This document shows, in pieces, positions 27,919 through 37,779 of a DNA stretch of 43,230 nt. Position numbers and translations under genes: made by a program. Origin of the DNA: Candidatus Uhrbacteria bacterium RIFCSPHIGHO2_02_FULL_46_47 (GTDB lineage Bacteria > Patescibacteriota > Patescibacteriia > GWA2-47-26); assembly GCA_001790815.1 (NCBI GenBank), contig MGDU01000011.1, forward strand, positions 1 to 43,230. Direction: 5' to 3'. Under the pieces are notes generated by a model. The model was not told the origin of the DNA, did not search any database, and saw only the letters and a program-made list of their open reading frames with translations. Position 1 is the stretch's first letter. Every line of letters begins with the position of its first letter.

Positions 27919-29409
27919 TTTCTTAAACTCCTCAATCGCCCCTTTTAACTTTTTTTCCACATCCGCTGTCAATTCTTTCGCTTTATGAATCGCTTGAATT
28001 ACATCTTTACGCGCTGTGGCAAAGTATTTATGAAAACGCTCTTCAAAATCCGCGACTTTTTCCACTGGTACATCATCAAGGTGGCCATTTACTGCCGCGT
28101 ACAAGATTGCCACTTGATTTTCTACCGCCAAAGGCGCGTATTGCAACTGTTTCAGAATTTCCACAAGTCGTCGGCCGCGTTCAATTTGCGCGCGGGTTTG
28201 CGGATCAAGCTCGGATGCGAATTGCGCAAACGCTTCAAGCTCGCGAAATTGCGCCAGATCAAGCCGCAGTCGTCCGGCCACTTTTTTCATGGCTTTAATT
28301 TGCGCCGCGCCGCCGACACGAGATACAGAAAGTCCAACATTCAGCGCCGGCCGAATACCACGATAAAATAAATCCGTTTCCAGATAAATTTGTCCATCCG
28401 TAATTGAAATGACATTGGTCGGAATGTAAGCCGACACATCTCCGGCTTGCGTTTCAATAATCGGAAGCGCAGTAAGCGATCCCCCGCCTTTTTCCTTGGA
28501 TACCTTGGCCGCGCGCTCCAAAAGGCGCGAGTGCAAGTAAAAAATATCACCCGGATAGGCCTCGCGTCCCGGCGGTCGGCGAAGCAAGAGCGAAATCTGA
28601 CGATAAGCCCACGCATGCTTGGAAAGATCATCATAAACAATCAGTGCATCTTTGCCTTTGTCCATAAAATATTCGCCCAGTGCGCATCCAGCGTACGGTG
28701 CAATAAAAGAAAGCGCGGCCGGAGCTGACGCGCCGGACACTACCACAATGGTGTGTTCCATAGCACCCGCCTCTTCCAGTTTCGCCACGATTTTCGCCAC
28801 TTTGGATTCTTTCTGACCAATGGCTACATAGATACAAACCACATCCTGGCCTTTTTGATTGATAATCGCATCAATCGCTACGGCAGTTTTTCCCACTTGC
28901 CGATCGCCAATAATAAGTTCGCGCTGTCCGCGGCCAACCGGAATCATGGAATCAATGGCTTTAATGCCGGTCTGCAACGGGGTATTTACCGGCGCGCGAT
29001 AAATAACTCCGGGCGCGATTTTTTCAACCGGAGAGCTTGTGGACGACTTGATTACGCCCTTGCCATCAAGCGGACGGCCAAGAGGATCAACTGCACGACC
29101 CACAAACGCATCGCCTACCGGGATTGAAAATACTTTGCCAGTGCTTTTTACCGTGTCGCCTTCTTTAATATGCGTATAGTCGCCTAAAATCATGGCGCCG
29201 ATCATGCCTTCTTCAAGGTTGAGCGCCACGCCGTAAATATTATTTCCAAAATCTAACATCTCCGAGGCCATGACTTCGGAAAGACCGGAAATGCGCGCGA
29301 TACCATCCCCTACTTCAAGGACGTCTCCCACATGCTCCATTTTCGCCTCGCTTTTAAATTCTTGGATTTGCTTTTTAAGTGTTTCAATAACTGTTGACTT
29401 ATCGGACAT
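27913..29409 (-). CDS. atpA: ATP synthase alpha subunit
   Basis: [64 protein letters not shown]. Confidence 0.98.
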   Translation of the reverse strand: MSDKSTVIETLKKQIQEFKSEAKMEHVGDVLEVGDGIARISGLSEVMASEMLDFGNNIYGVALNLEEGMIGAMILGDYTHIKEGDTVKSTGKVFSIPVGDAFVGRAVDPLGRPLDGKGVIKSSTSSPVEKIAPGVIYRAPVNTPLQTGIKAIDSMIPVGRGQRELIIGDRQVGKTAVAIDAIINQKGQDVVCIYVAIGQKESKVAKIVAKLEEAGAMEHTIVVVSGASAPAALSFIAPYAGCALGEYFMDKGKDALIVYDDLSKHAWAYRQISLLLRRPPGREAYPGDIFYLHSRLLERAAKVSKEKGGGSLTALPIIETQAGDVSAYIPTNVISITDGQIYLETDLFYRGIRPALNVGLSVSRVGGAAQIKAMKKVAGRLRLDLAQFRELEAFAQFASELDPQTRAQIERGRRLVEILKQLQYAPLAVENQVAILYAAVNGHLDDVPVEKVADFEERFHKYFATARKDVIQAIHKAKELTADVEKKLKGAIEEFKKI

Positions 29410-29424
29410 AGTAATTGAATATTG

Positions 29425-29507
29425 TCATCCACGAATTTTTCGACACGAATCGCACGAAAAATTTAGTGTTATTCGTGTTCAATTTTTAGTGGATGTCAAA
29501 TCTAATT
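29425..29507. repeat. Inverted repeat between atpA and atpH
   Basis: CATCCACGAATTTTTCGACACGAAT...ATTCGTGTTCAATTTTTAGTGGATG. Confidence 0.7.
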
Positions 29508-29886
29508 TTAATCGTGTTAATCTTGCCTTTAACGTATCGTCAATCATATAATCACCCACTTTAATGCGCGCGCCTCCCAGCAATTTTTCATCCTCGCAAA
29601 CTTTCATTTCAATATTTTTTTCTCCTAATTGCTTGCCGATATCAATCATAACTTTTTTCGCGACTTCACGCGCTGCGGTAACTTCCACATCTACTACTTT
29701 TTCTTGCACATTATAATAATCCTTATACATACGCTCAATGCGCGGCATAGTATGCAAAGCACGATTTTTTATCAAAAGTTGAATAAAAGTTTTTACAACT
29801 TTTGTCAGTCCGACACCTTTTTCATCTTTGGTCATCTCATACAAAAGCTGCGCGTATTGTTTTGGTGATATTCTCATAAATTGCAA
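29479..29886 (-). CDS. atpH: ATP synthase delta subunit
   Basis: Position in operon; C-terminal VTAAREVAKKVMIDIGKQLGEKNIEMKVCEDEKLLGGARIKVGDYMIDDTLKARLTRLK. Confidence 0.85.
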   Translation of the reverse strand: MQFMRISPKQYAQLLYEMTKDEKGVGLTKVVKTFIQLLIKNRALHTMPRIERMYKDYYNVQEKVVDVEVTAAREVAKKVMIDIGKQLGEKNIEMKVCEDEKLLGGARIKVGDYMIDDTLKARLTRLKLDLTSTKN

Positions 29887-29980
29887 TATGATAATGCAAA
29901 TCTACGAATCTTATGCCAATCTACAAATTGCGAATTCGTATTTGTAGATTTGAATGACATTTGTATATTGGCATTATAAT

Positions 29981-30487
29981 TTATGCTCTCCCCATGCGTA
30001 CTTTTTTCACTGCCTCATCAATCAACTTTCTATCCATCTCAGGGGTTAACACACTTCCAAGCACATGTTCTGTTGCCTGCGCCACCAAATCCGCCAATTC
30101 ATGCTCGGCTTCATGCATAATCTTCTCCTTTTCCACGGTCAAACGCGCGCGCCCGGAGGACACAATCTTTTCCGCCTCCTTCTGCGCCTGCACAGCCAGC
30201 TCGGCTTTCATTGTGTCGGCTTCTTTTTTGGTGGCTTCCAGAATTTTAGCTGCTTCCGCGCGCGCTTCGCGTGTTTTAGTTTCATAAAGCGCCGCAACTT
30301 CTTTCAGCCGAACTTCCACATTTTCGGCATTTTTTATACCTTGTTCAATTTTCTGTGAACGATCATGAAGCAATTTCAAAACTGGCTTGTACAAAAATTT
30401 ATAAAGCACTGCGAGCAAAATCGTAAAATTTACAAGCTGGGCGATAAGCAGCCGCCAATCAATTCCGAGATTTGTGAATAGTTCCAT
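29981..30487 (-). CDS. atpF: ATP synthase b subunit
   Basis: LGIDWRLLIAQLVNFTILLAVLYKFLYKPVLKLLHDRSQKIEQGIKNAENVE. Confidence 0.94.
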   Translation of the reverse strand: MELFTNLGIDWRLLIAQLVNFTILLAVLYKFLYKPVLKLLHDRSQKIEQGIKNAENVEVRLKEVAALYETKTREARAEAAKILEATKKEADTMKAELAVQAQKEAEKIVSSGRARLTVEKEKIMHEAEHELADLVAQATEHVLGSVLTPEMDRKLIDEAVKKVRMGRA

Positions 30488-30512
30488 ATTTTATATTTTT
30501 ATTTTCTTATAA

Positions 30513-30668
30513 GTCGTCCTACGGCGATAGGTCGCCGCAAAAATGTTGCGGAAGTCTCGCGGGCACGGTTTCCGCCGTAGACGGAAGAGCAAGACTGAGC
30601 ACAAGTGCCGGTTTTCACGCTGGGAAAACCGAGCACGGTTTTTGCGCGAGCTGTCGTCGGGGGACGAC
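30513..30668. other. Structured intergenic element between atpE and atpF
   Basis: Outer GTCGTCC/GGACGAC, internal CTCGCG/CGCGAG and CGGTTTTC/GAAAACCG pairings. Confidence 0.5.
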
Positions 30669-30681
30669 CGTCCCCCACCTT

Positions 30682-30954
<273 letters not shown>

Positions 30955-31066
30955 TCAGCGTACGGCTCACGACGGTGATAATTTATTTAACGTCGGCCTT
31001 CGGCTGTTTTTAGTATTTAGTACCTAGAACCTAATTCACTACAAACTACGTCCTACATACTACATA

Positions 31067-31828
31067 CTAATGCGCGTGTTCTTCATGTTCAGTTACTGCC
31101 ATTTTCATGAAAACAAGCGTCAACATTGAAAATACCACTGCCTGCACCAGTCCTACGAAAATCTCCAAAAACAGAAATGGCAACGGTACAATATATGGTA
31201 CCAGAAATAGCGCAACTGTCAACAAAACTTCTCCGGCAAAGATATTACCAAACAACCTAAATGAGAAGGAAACAATCTTTGCAACTTCTGCCACAAGTTC
31301 AAGAAGCCCAACAAAGGTTCCGACAACATAAGGCGATTTCCATGGCGGCACAATAAACTTTCCCGCATACTTGAAAAAACCAAGCGCGGCAATCCCAAGA
31401 ATCTGAGTTGCGAGCACTGAAACAAGCGCAATAGCCAGTGTAACATTAAGATCCGCCGAAGAAGATCGAATAAATGGCACCAGTATCGTTTTCCCCTCAT
31501 GTGCTTCCCAAAGGCCTATTGTGCCAAGCCCGGGCACTATTTCAATCAAATTTGAAAAAAACACAAAAATAAAAATGGTCATGACTACCGGAAAAAATTT
31601 ATAAGAAAGCGCGCGGTTGCCAGTTACGCTATCCATCATATTGAGCGCAAATTCAAAAATTGACTCAAAAAAATTCTGCAACCCTTTTGGGATCATGGAA
31701 AATTTTCGGCGAATTAAAAACACCAACAGCAAAATAACCGCAATCACCACCCAGGCCATAATCAGCGTGTTGGTAAATGGAAATGTTCCGATATGGAATA
31801 GTGGTTCCGCGGCTAAGGATATGTTCAT
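31067..31828 (-). CDS. atpB: ATP synthase a subunit
   Basis: VFFSNLIEIVPG, LNVTLAIALVSV, ELVAEVAKIVSFSFRLFGNIFAGEVLL. Confidence 0.96.
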   Translation of the reverse strand: MNISLAAEPLFHIGTFPFTNTLIMAWVVIAVILLLVFLIRRKFSMIPKGLQNFFESIFEFALNMMDSVTGNRALSYKFFPVVMTIFIFVFFSNLIEIVPGLGTIGLWEAHEGKTILVPFIRSSSADLNVTLAIALVSVLATQILGIAALGFFKYAGKFIVPPWKSPYVVGTFVGLLELVAEVAKIVSFSFRLFGNIFAGEVLLTVALFLVPYIVPLPFLFLEIFVGLVQAVVFSMLTLVFMKMAVTEHEEHAH

Positions 31829-31910
31829 TGCATTGTGGTAAATCAAGTAAAGCAGGTAAATCAGGCAAGTCAAGCAGCTTGATTCACTTGATTTACTTGT
31901 CTCGCATGAT

Positions 31911-32234
31911 TTACTTATTTATGATCTTCATCATCTTTATATAAATTATTGCGGTACTAATTGGAATTGAGATAAATATACCTGTGAGTAACAGCCATGG
32001 ACTGGTGTCAAATCGTCTATCCAGCCACCGTCCGCCCAGCGCAAATACCACAATCGGCACCGCAATAGTATACCCCAGCTCCCATGCCAGCGACAGCGCG
32101 CTCCAAGTGTTACCCTCATCCGGCCTACGGCCACCCTCTCCCATAGAGGGCGAGGGAACGCGATTTACTACCTCTCCCCGTGTGGGAGAGGGCTGGGGTG
32201 AGGGGTTGTCCGCATTTGCCTTCGCATCATCCAT
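31911..32234 (-). CDS. AtpI/AtpZ-like ATP synthase accessory protein with N-terminal in-frame repeat insert
   Basis: LAWELGYTIAVPIVVFALGGRWLDRRFDTSPWLLLTGIFISIPISTAIIYIKMMK upstream of atpB. Confidence 0.8.
   Translation of the reverse strand: MDDAKANADNPSPQPSPTRGEVVNRVPSPSMGEGGRRPDEGNTWSALSLAWELGYTIAVPIVVFALGGRWLDRRFDTSPWLLLTGIFISIPISTAIIYIKMMKIINK
32113..32205. repeat. GC-rich palindromic repeat in frame within the AtpI/Z-like gene
   Basis: CCCTCATCCGGCCTACGGCCACCCTCTCCCATAGAGGGCGAGGG...GTGGGAGAGGGCTGGGGTGAGGGG; encodes NPSPQPSPTRGEVVNRVPSPSMGEGGRRPDEG. Confidence 0.88.
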
Positions 32235-32334
32235 AATTTTGAAAATTTAGCTAGTATACCCCGCCGCCTGATTCTGGTCAACTCTTTTTATCAACAGGCC
32301 GGCAAACTTCCCTTATTTTAGCATAAATCGTCAC

Positions 32335-32405
32335 CCTTCCCAACCTCCCCTTATCTCCGACGCTACGGTACGGAGTCCGACTGAAACGTCGGACCTAAGG
32401 GGAGG
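32335..32405. repeat. GC-rich palindromic repeat at the 3' end of the GT4 gene
   Basis: CCCTTCCCAACCTCCCCTTATCTCCGACGCTACGGTACGGAGTCCGACTGAAACGTCGGACCTAAGGGGAGG; supplies the stop codon. Confidence 0.8.
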
Positions 32406-33618
32406 AAAGTGCGTTGATAAATTTCTCAATTTGCTTCTCCCACCTAAACTCATACATTGCCCGCGCTTTGGCGTTCTGGCCAAGTTCTGCACGCAGTGCG
32501 TCATTGCGCAATAATTGCACGGCAATACGTGCCAAAGCAGAGGGATCGCTGGGATCTACCAGCGCACCCGTCTTGCCATCAAGGATTGCTTCGCCCTGCC
32601 CTCCACTTGCGCCGCCAACTGATGGCTTTCCAAAAACCGCGGCTTCTAAAAATGCAAGTCCAAATCCCTCCACATCCGTTTTGATCTGCCGCGATGGCAT
32701 CACAAATAAATCACACAGCGCATAATATGCCGGCCGTTCCTCGGCGGGCACCACGCCTACAAACCGAACATATGGTTGCAACCCCTCACCCGGCCTTCGG
32801 CTTCCCTCTCCCACAAGGGGCGAGGGAAATTGTTTTCCTTCCTCTCCCTTCATGGGAGAGGATTGAGGTGAGGGCTGCCCAACCATCTTCTGCAACCTTC
32901 CCAAATTCGGCCCACCGCCGGCCACCACATATACCACCTCAGGTACATGCTGTAAAATTTCCGGCATGGCACGCAATACCATATCATGCCCCTTGCGCTC
33001 CACCACCCGCCCAAGCGTAAGCAACACTTTTTTTCCAGTCAGTCCCAACTTCCTCCGCAGTGCCTCAACTTCTTCTTGTTTCACCTCTGCCTCCATATTC
33101 GGACATGGATATACTACAATTACCGGCACACGATTCTTCACGATCGTGAGTTTTAAGGTGTCCGACATATTTGTTACGAGTGCTTTAGTGTACTCGCTAT
33201 TTACGATTATAAGTTTTGCGCTTTCTAAAATCTTCTGGCCCAGCTTGCGTTTGCGCCATGACTTTTGAGGGCGCAGTAAATCAAGACCATGCAAAAATAC
33301 TCCGTAGGGCACTTGCTTTCGCAATAAATAAGCGATTGTTCCAAGCGGAAGAATATGTCCGGCAAGCACAATATCCGGCTTTTCTTTTTTAATTGCCTTA
33401 CGCACGGTAAAATAACCAATTAACCACCGCGGCCAAAACCATCCCAATAATTCTCCTCCCCTTACCTTAAGGGGAGGTTGGGAGGGGTTACGAGTATTTG
33501 TAATTACCTTCACTTCATACCCCTGCCTCTCCAATTCCCCCACCAGCCCGGCATAATACGACGCCACCCCACCCTTCTGCGGCGAATACTCCAACGTAAT
33601 GAGCAAAATTTTTTTCAT
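32395..33618 (-). CDS. Glycosyltransferase family 4 protein with in-frame repeat inserts
   Basis: MKKILLITLEYSPQKGGVASYYAGLVGELERQGYEVKVIT; VLLTLGRVVERKGHDMVLRAMPEI; VMPSRQIKTDVEGFGLAFLEAAVFGKPSVGGASGGQGEAI. Confidence 0.95.
   Translation of the reverse strand: MKKILLITLEYSPQKGGVASYYAGLVGELERQGYEVKVITNTRNPSQPPLKVRGGELLGWFWPRWLIGYFTVRKAIKKEKPDIVLAGHILPLGTIAYLLRKQVPYGVFLHGLDLLRPQKSWRKRKLGQKILESAKLIIVNSEYTKALVTNMSDTLKLTIVKNRVPVIVVYPCPNMEAEVKQEEVEALRRKLGLTGKKVLLTLGRVVERKGHDMVLRAMPEILQHVPEVVYVVAGGGPNLGRLQKMVGQPSPQSSPMKGEEGKQFPSPLVGEGSRRPGEGLQPYVRFVGVVPAEERPAYYALCDLFVMPSRQIKTDVEGFGLAFLEAAVFGKPSVGGASGGQGEAILDGKTGALVDPSDPSALARIAVQLLRNDALRAELGQNAKARAMYEFRWEKQIEKFINALSSP
32782..32874. repeat. GC-rich palindromic repeat in frame within the GT4 gene
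   Basis: CCCCTCACCCGGCCTTCGGCTTCCCTCTCCCACAAGGGG...CATGGGAGAGGATTGAGGTGAGGG; encodes SPQSSPMKGEEGKQFPSPLVGEGSRRPGEG. Confidence 0.88.
33453..33489. repeat. Short GC-rich palindromic repeat in frame within the GT4 gene
   Basis: CTCCTCCCCTTACCTTAAGGGGAGGTTGGGAGGGG; encodes NPSQPPLKVRGGEL. Confidence 0.8.
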
Positions 33619-34022
33619 AAAACTCCGCTGTCAAGCAACTCTTTAAAATAACTATCCAACTGCTCGCGTGAAAATGCTCGCATCTCTTCGCGTGTGAACC
33701 ATTTATATTCAGTATGGTCGCCATCAAGCACTGGCTCGCCATCAATTGCCCCAACATACGTAAGCCGCACCACGTGTCGGCCCGGCACTCGAAGAATGTC
33801 CTGTGCAGCAATAAGACGTGTATCATCAACCAAATCTAGACCTACTTCCTCCTTTATCTCCCGCTTCAAATTATCCAAAAGCGGCGAACCCGGCTCAATC
33901 CGCCCGCCAACAATATCCCATTTTGCCCCGACCTCTGGATATTTGTCAGAAGATCGCCGGATGAGCAAAAACTTTCCATCCGGATTTTTGAGTAATACTT
34001 TAACGCCAACTTGCAATTCCAT
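33615..34022 (-). CDS. NUDIX hydrolase
   Basis: GGRIEPGSPLLDNLKREIKEEVGLDL Nudix box. Confidence 0.92.
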   Translation of the reverse strand: MELQVGVKVLLKNPDGKFLLIRRSSDKYPEVGAKWDIVGGRIEPGSPLLDNLKREIKEEVGLDLVDDTRLIAAQDILRVPGRHVVRLTYVGAIDGEPVLDGDHTEYKWFTREEMRAFSREQLDSYFKELLDSGVL

Positions 34023-34025
34023 ATA

Positions 34026-34916
34026 TTATTTCTCTGCTACAATCATTACCTGTCTCCCTTGCGTCATTGTTGCATCGGATCCGGTCCAGTCATGAATGGC
34101 ATTCAAAAGCACTTCGGGTTTGTACAAAAATCCTTCTCCACGTTTTGTACCCGGATCATTGGTGATAATCATACCATCTTTAGTCCATCCGCGGATAACC
34201 AGCATATGATATACCGGCCCGGGCTGGCGGAAATAACGATTCCCAAGCAGTTGTCCTGCGGCAGGCAAAATCACTGGACGCCCTTGTGCCACTTCACGCT
34301 TTATCATTTCAATAGTTGGATTTTCCACTAACCGCACATTTACATATCCATATCGCTCCCGTAAAATCTGCGCTGTCTCTTCTGCTGTCGTATCTTCCCA
34401 GTGTCCAAGCATATTTGTTTCCCAATCCACAATCGCATATATTTCATCATCCGCCGATTGTGTAGTCAAAGTTCTCCCGCGATAAAACGCATCCAACATA
34501 ATAATTGAAGCCTCTTCACAAGCATCCTCGTGCACAGCATCCCAGTTTGCAAATGGTGCTTGGCTCGTAAACGGCACGGCAAGATTAAATTCCGCGGGTA
34601 ATTCATTTTCTTCGTTTTTTACCTCCGTGGCGGCAATGGGTGACACAATTTCCGTACGAGGACTGTCTGAGCCAGTGCGAGGAGCCGAGGTCGCTTCAGG
34701 CAGTGGGCGACGAGCACGGTCCGCCTCTGGCGGAGGCGAGTTCCGCAGAAGGAAATTGTCGTCACTTGTTGCCGCTACTTCCTCATACGTCACCGCCTCG
34801 GGCAACTTCCTCTGCGCCACTTTCTCCGCCACATATCCAACGATTCTGCCCCGATATGCCAAAAGTCCTGCCGCAATCGCAATCAATGCTACCCCTATCC
34901 AAAATCGCATTTTCAT
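34026..34916 (-). CDS. Membrane-anchored C39-like peptidase domain protein
   Basis: NLAVPFTSQAPFANWDAVHEDACEEASIIMLDAFYRG...GRPVILPAAGQLLGNRYFRQPGPVYHMLVIRGWTKDGMIITNDPGTKRGEGFLY. Confidence 0.82.
   Translation of the reverse strand: MKMRFWIGVALIAIAAGLLAYRGRIVGYVAEKVAQRKLPEAVTYEEVAATSDDNFLLRNSPPPEADRARRPLPEATSAPRTGSDSPRTEIVSPIAATEVKNEENELPAEFNLAVPFTSQAPFANWDAVHEDACEEASIIMLDAFYRGRTLTTQSADDEIYAIVDWETNMLGHWEDTTAEETAQILRERYGYVNVRLVENPTIEMIKREVAQGRPVILPAAGQLLGNRYFRQPGPVYHMLVIRGWTKDGMIITNDPGTKRGEGFLYKPEVLLNAIHDWTGSDATMTQGRQVMIVAEK
34640..34765. repeat. 126-bp element with inverted ends, in frame within the C39-like gene
   Basis: GTGACACAATTTCC...GGAAATTGTCGTCAC; 42 codons. Confidence 0.65.
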
Positions 34917-36364
34917 ATATTTGTTTCTATTGATGTTGCTGGTTGCTTGCGAAATAGTTTGGTAAATGTGTGCAGATCTTCGACAGTAAGAGCGCGCAGA
35001 GCATAGAGCACTCCGCCATATACTACTCCACCAATAAGTATGGTAAGCGGCCAAAATATGATTTGCTTAAGCGTAAGTACTGCGGTAGACATAATCATGA
35101 CAGCAATGAGCGCTTTTGCCAAAGTGCGTGCAACATATCCAGAAGGTTTTGCAGTGCGCATTGACCAAAGCATGGTTCCAAACCAAAGAAACGCATTGGT
35201 TGAGACTGCGGCAATTGAGGCGCCAACCGCGCCATACTTTGGAATAAGCAAGAGATTCATTATAATATTTAGCGCCATTGTCAACCCCATAAATGTCGTA
35301 TTAACCGTTTGCCGATCAGTGGCATTAAGCAGTGCCCCAACTGGAAAATACAAAAAGATAAATACCAATCCGAAAATAGAAATTTCAAGCGGCAAAATTG
35401 AATTTGCAAAATCAGCGCCATAAATCGTGAGGATAATTTCCGGGGCAAGCGCGGCAATACCAAACGCAATCGGCAAGGAAAGAAGAATGCTATACCGCAA
35501 TGCTTTTTCAAAAATCCACCTCATCCGCTCCTTATCATCATGCCACGCGGCCGAAAGTGCGGGGTACACTGCCGCGGAAAGCGCGAGCGGCAAAAATTGG
35601 AATGCATAGGTAATTTTATAGGGCACGCTATACCAGCCCACAACCAAATCCCCTTTCATGCTTTGCAGGAGCACAGTATCAATATACGAATATACTTTTA
35701 CAAAAATTCCGGAAAGCGCGAATGGAATGGCCACGCGCGCAAGAGTGCGCGCTATTTTTCCTTCAATTCGCGGCGCAAGGGAAATTCCATGACGGCGCAG
35801 AATTCGCAAAGAAAAAATAACATTCCACGCGCTGCCAAACGCAAGCGACGCAAGAAACGCGTGGAGTGGCAAATGTAATACAAGCGCGCAGATACCAAGC
35901 GTAAGAGTAATTCCCTGACCAACAACCATCCCGACTGATTCATACTTGAGTATTTGCATGCCACGCAAAACGCTGTAGAATGTAAGATGAAACGCATCAA
36001 GTAACATTACAACCCCAGCAATGGCAATGAGTTCAAGGGTTAGTGGCGAATGGCCAAGCAATTTTGCGCTTATAATCACGCCTCCGTATGCAACAAGCGT
36101 AAGGGCAAACTTTATGCCAAGCACAGTCCGTATATATTCCTGAGCACGATCCCTTGCGCGTGCAACTTCGCGTATAAGAACCGGGGTCAGTCCAAGGTCT
36201 GTTATGATCGAAAAAATTGTCGTAAATGCAAGCGCAAAAGTGTACTTTCCAATCATTTCTGCGCCTAAAAATCGCGCCAGTAGAGTAAAATAAACAAAGG
36301 ACAGCATTTTCTGTCCAATGAGCGCGGAAGTCAAGTAGAATGTATTGCGAGCAACTGATAGCAT
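34913..36364 (-). CDS. Polysaccharide flippase (Wzx/MATE-like)
   Basis: MLSVARNTFYLTSALIGQKMLSFVYFTLLARFLGAEMIGKYTFALAF; ~12-14 TM segments. Confidence 0.9.
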   Translation of the reverse strand: MLSVARNTFYLTSALIGQKMLSFVYFTLLARFLGAEMIGKYTFALAFTTIFSIITDLGLTPVLIREVARARDRAQEYIRTVLGIKFALTLVAYGGVIISAKLLGHSPLTLELIAIAGVVMLLDAFHLTFYSVLRGMQILKYESVGMVVGQGITLTLGICALVLHLPLHAFLASLAFGSAWNVIFSLRILRRHGISLAPRIEGKIARTLARVAIPFALSGIFVKVYSYIDTVLLQSMKGDLVVGWYSVPYKITYAFQFLPLALSAAVYPALSAAWHDDKERMRWIFEKALRYSILLSLPIAFGIAALAPEIILTIYGADFANSILPLEISIFGLVFIFLYFPVGALLNATDRQTVNTTFMGLTMALNIIMNLLLIPKYGAVGASIAAVSTNAFLWFGTMLWSMRTAKPSGYVARTLAKALIAVMIMSTAVLTLKQIIFWPLTILIGGVVYGGVLYALRALTVEDLHTFTKLFRKQPATSIETNI

Positions 36365-36382
36365 AAATACAAAACCACAGAT

Positions 36383-36452
36383 TATTATACCACAGATCAC
36401 ACGGATTTTATAACGATCTGTGCTATCTGTGCGATTAAATCTGTGGTTTCGC
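36383..36452. repeat. CCACAGAT...ATCTGTGG intergenic inverted repeat
   Basis: CCACAGATCACACGGATTTTATAACGATCTGTGCTATCTGTGCGATTAAATCTGTGG. Confidence 0.7.
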
Positions 36453-36454
36453 GC

Positions 36455-37051
36455 TTAGCGCTTCTGCCACTGCGGGGCTTTGCGGGCTTTTTTCAAACCA
36501 GGCTTTTTTCTTTCTTTCTCGCGCGAATCGCGAGTCAAAAATCCGCGAGCGCGAAAAATAGGACGAAGTGTTTCATCAAGTTTTATAAGCGCACGCGTGA
36601 TTCCGTGCTGAACTGCCACGGCTTGACCGGGAATTCCACCACCGCTTACCTTTACCACTACGCGCACGGAATTGCGAAATGGAGATTGGTTAAGCGCGGC
36701 CAAAACAGTTTGCTGTAAAAGCTCAGATGGAAAATATACCTCAAGCGGCTTGCCATTGATCTCCACTTCGCCTTTTCCATCGCGATAAAAGAAAACCTTC
36801 GCAACCGCACGCTTGCGCCGCCCTACAGTAAAAATATAGTTGAGCGGGGTTACCGCTTTTGCCGGATGCGCTGCGGATATTGGCATTTCCACCTTTGCGG
36901 GGGCAACTGCGCGTATACGCTTTGGCGCGGCTTTTGCCGCCGGCGTACTTCCCGGCATTACAACTTTTCGCGGCCGCCCTCTTGGGCGAGCCTCGACTCC
37001 GGCGGGCCGTCCGCGCGGTTTTTTTGGAGTTTGGATTGCTGTCTCTGTCAT
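36455..37051 (-). CDS. rpsI: 30S ribosomal protein S9 with basic N-terminal extension
   Basis: FTVGRRKRAVAKVFFYRDGKGEVEINGKPLEVYF...GITRALIKLDETLRPIFRARGFLTRDSREKERKKPGLKKARKAPQWQKR. Confidence 0.97.
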   Translation of the reverse strand: MTETAIQTPKKPRGRPAGVEARPRGRPRKVVMPGSTPAAKAAPKRIRAVAPAKVEMPISAAHPAKAVTPLNYIFTVGRRKRAVAKVFFYRDGKGEVEINGKPLEVYFPSELLQQTVLAALNQSPFRNSVRVVVKVSGGGIPGQAVAVQHGITRALIKLDETLRPIFRARGFLTRDSREKERKKPGLKKARKAPQWQKR

Positions 37052-37055
37052 AATA

Positions 37056-37415
37056 TTATTCAATAGTAAGTCGCCTTATACGATCTTTTCGTAGTCGATT
37101 TTTAGGTAGCATCCGATAGACCGAGAGCCAAAGAAGCTTTTTGGGATTGGTTGCAAGCATAATGCTCCACTTAGTTTTTTTAAGCCCACCCGGATATCCG
37201 CTAAAATGCTTGTACTCTTTTTGGTCTATTTTTGCGCCGGAAGTTTTGATATTTTTTATATTGCTAACTACAACATAATCTCCGCCATCAACATTTGGCG
37301 CATACGTACGCTTGCCTTTGCCGGAAAGCAAAAGCGCTATACGCGTTGCAAGCCGGCCGACAATTTTGTCAGTTGCGTCAATATTGTGCGTTTTTCTATT
37401 GGTCTTATCGGTCAT
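37056..37415 (-). CDS. rplM: 50S ribosomal protein L13
   Basis: NIDATDKIVGRLATRIALLLSGKGKRTYAPNVDGGDYVVVSNIKNIKTSGAKIDQKEYKHFSGYPGGLK. Confidence 0.97.
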   Translation of the reverse strand: MTDKTNRKTHNIDATDKIVGRLATRIALLLSGKGKRTYAPNVDGGDYVVVSNIKNIKTSGAKIDQKEYKHFSGYPGGLKKTKWSIMLATNPKKLLWLSVYRMLPKNRLRKDRIRRLTIE

Positions 37416-37425
37416 ATAGTTCTTA

Positions 37426-37776
37426 TCACACGAATTCAATCCTCACCATTTCAGCCGCATCGCCAGCGCGGCGTTTGAGTGGGATAATCCTTAAATAACC
37501 GCCGGGCCTCTCCTTATAGCGAGCGCCAAGAACTTCAAATAATTTTCTGCGCGCGCCGGAAGTAAAAATACGTGCGGCAACATATCTCTTCGCCGCAAGA
37601 TCAGTGCGCTTTCCAACTGTTACTAAATGCTCCACGATTGGACGAATTGCTTTTGCTTTGGCCTTTGTGGTGTTCATCTTTTCGTACAATACTAAATTCG
37701 TAACAAGCCCGCGTAGTAACGCCTTACGCGCTCCTTTTCTTCTATCAAGTGTGTATCCTTTCTTTCGATGCCGCAT
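37426..37776 (-). CDS. rplQ: 50S ribosomal protein L17
   Basis: MRHRKKGYTLDRRKGARKALLRGLVTNLVLYEKMNTTKAKAKAIRPIVEHLVTVGK. Confidence 0.97.
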   Translation of the reverse strand: MRHRKKGYTLDRRKGARKALLRGLVTNLVLYEKMNTTKAKAKAIRPIVEHLVTVGKRTDLAAKRYVAARIFTSGARRKLFEVLGARYKERPGGYLRIIPLKRRAGDAAEMVRIEFV

Positions 37777-37779
37777 ATG

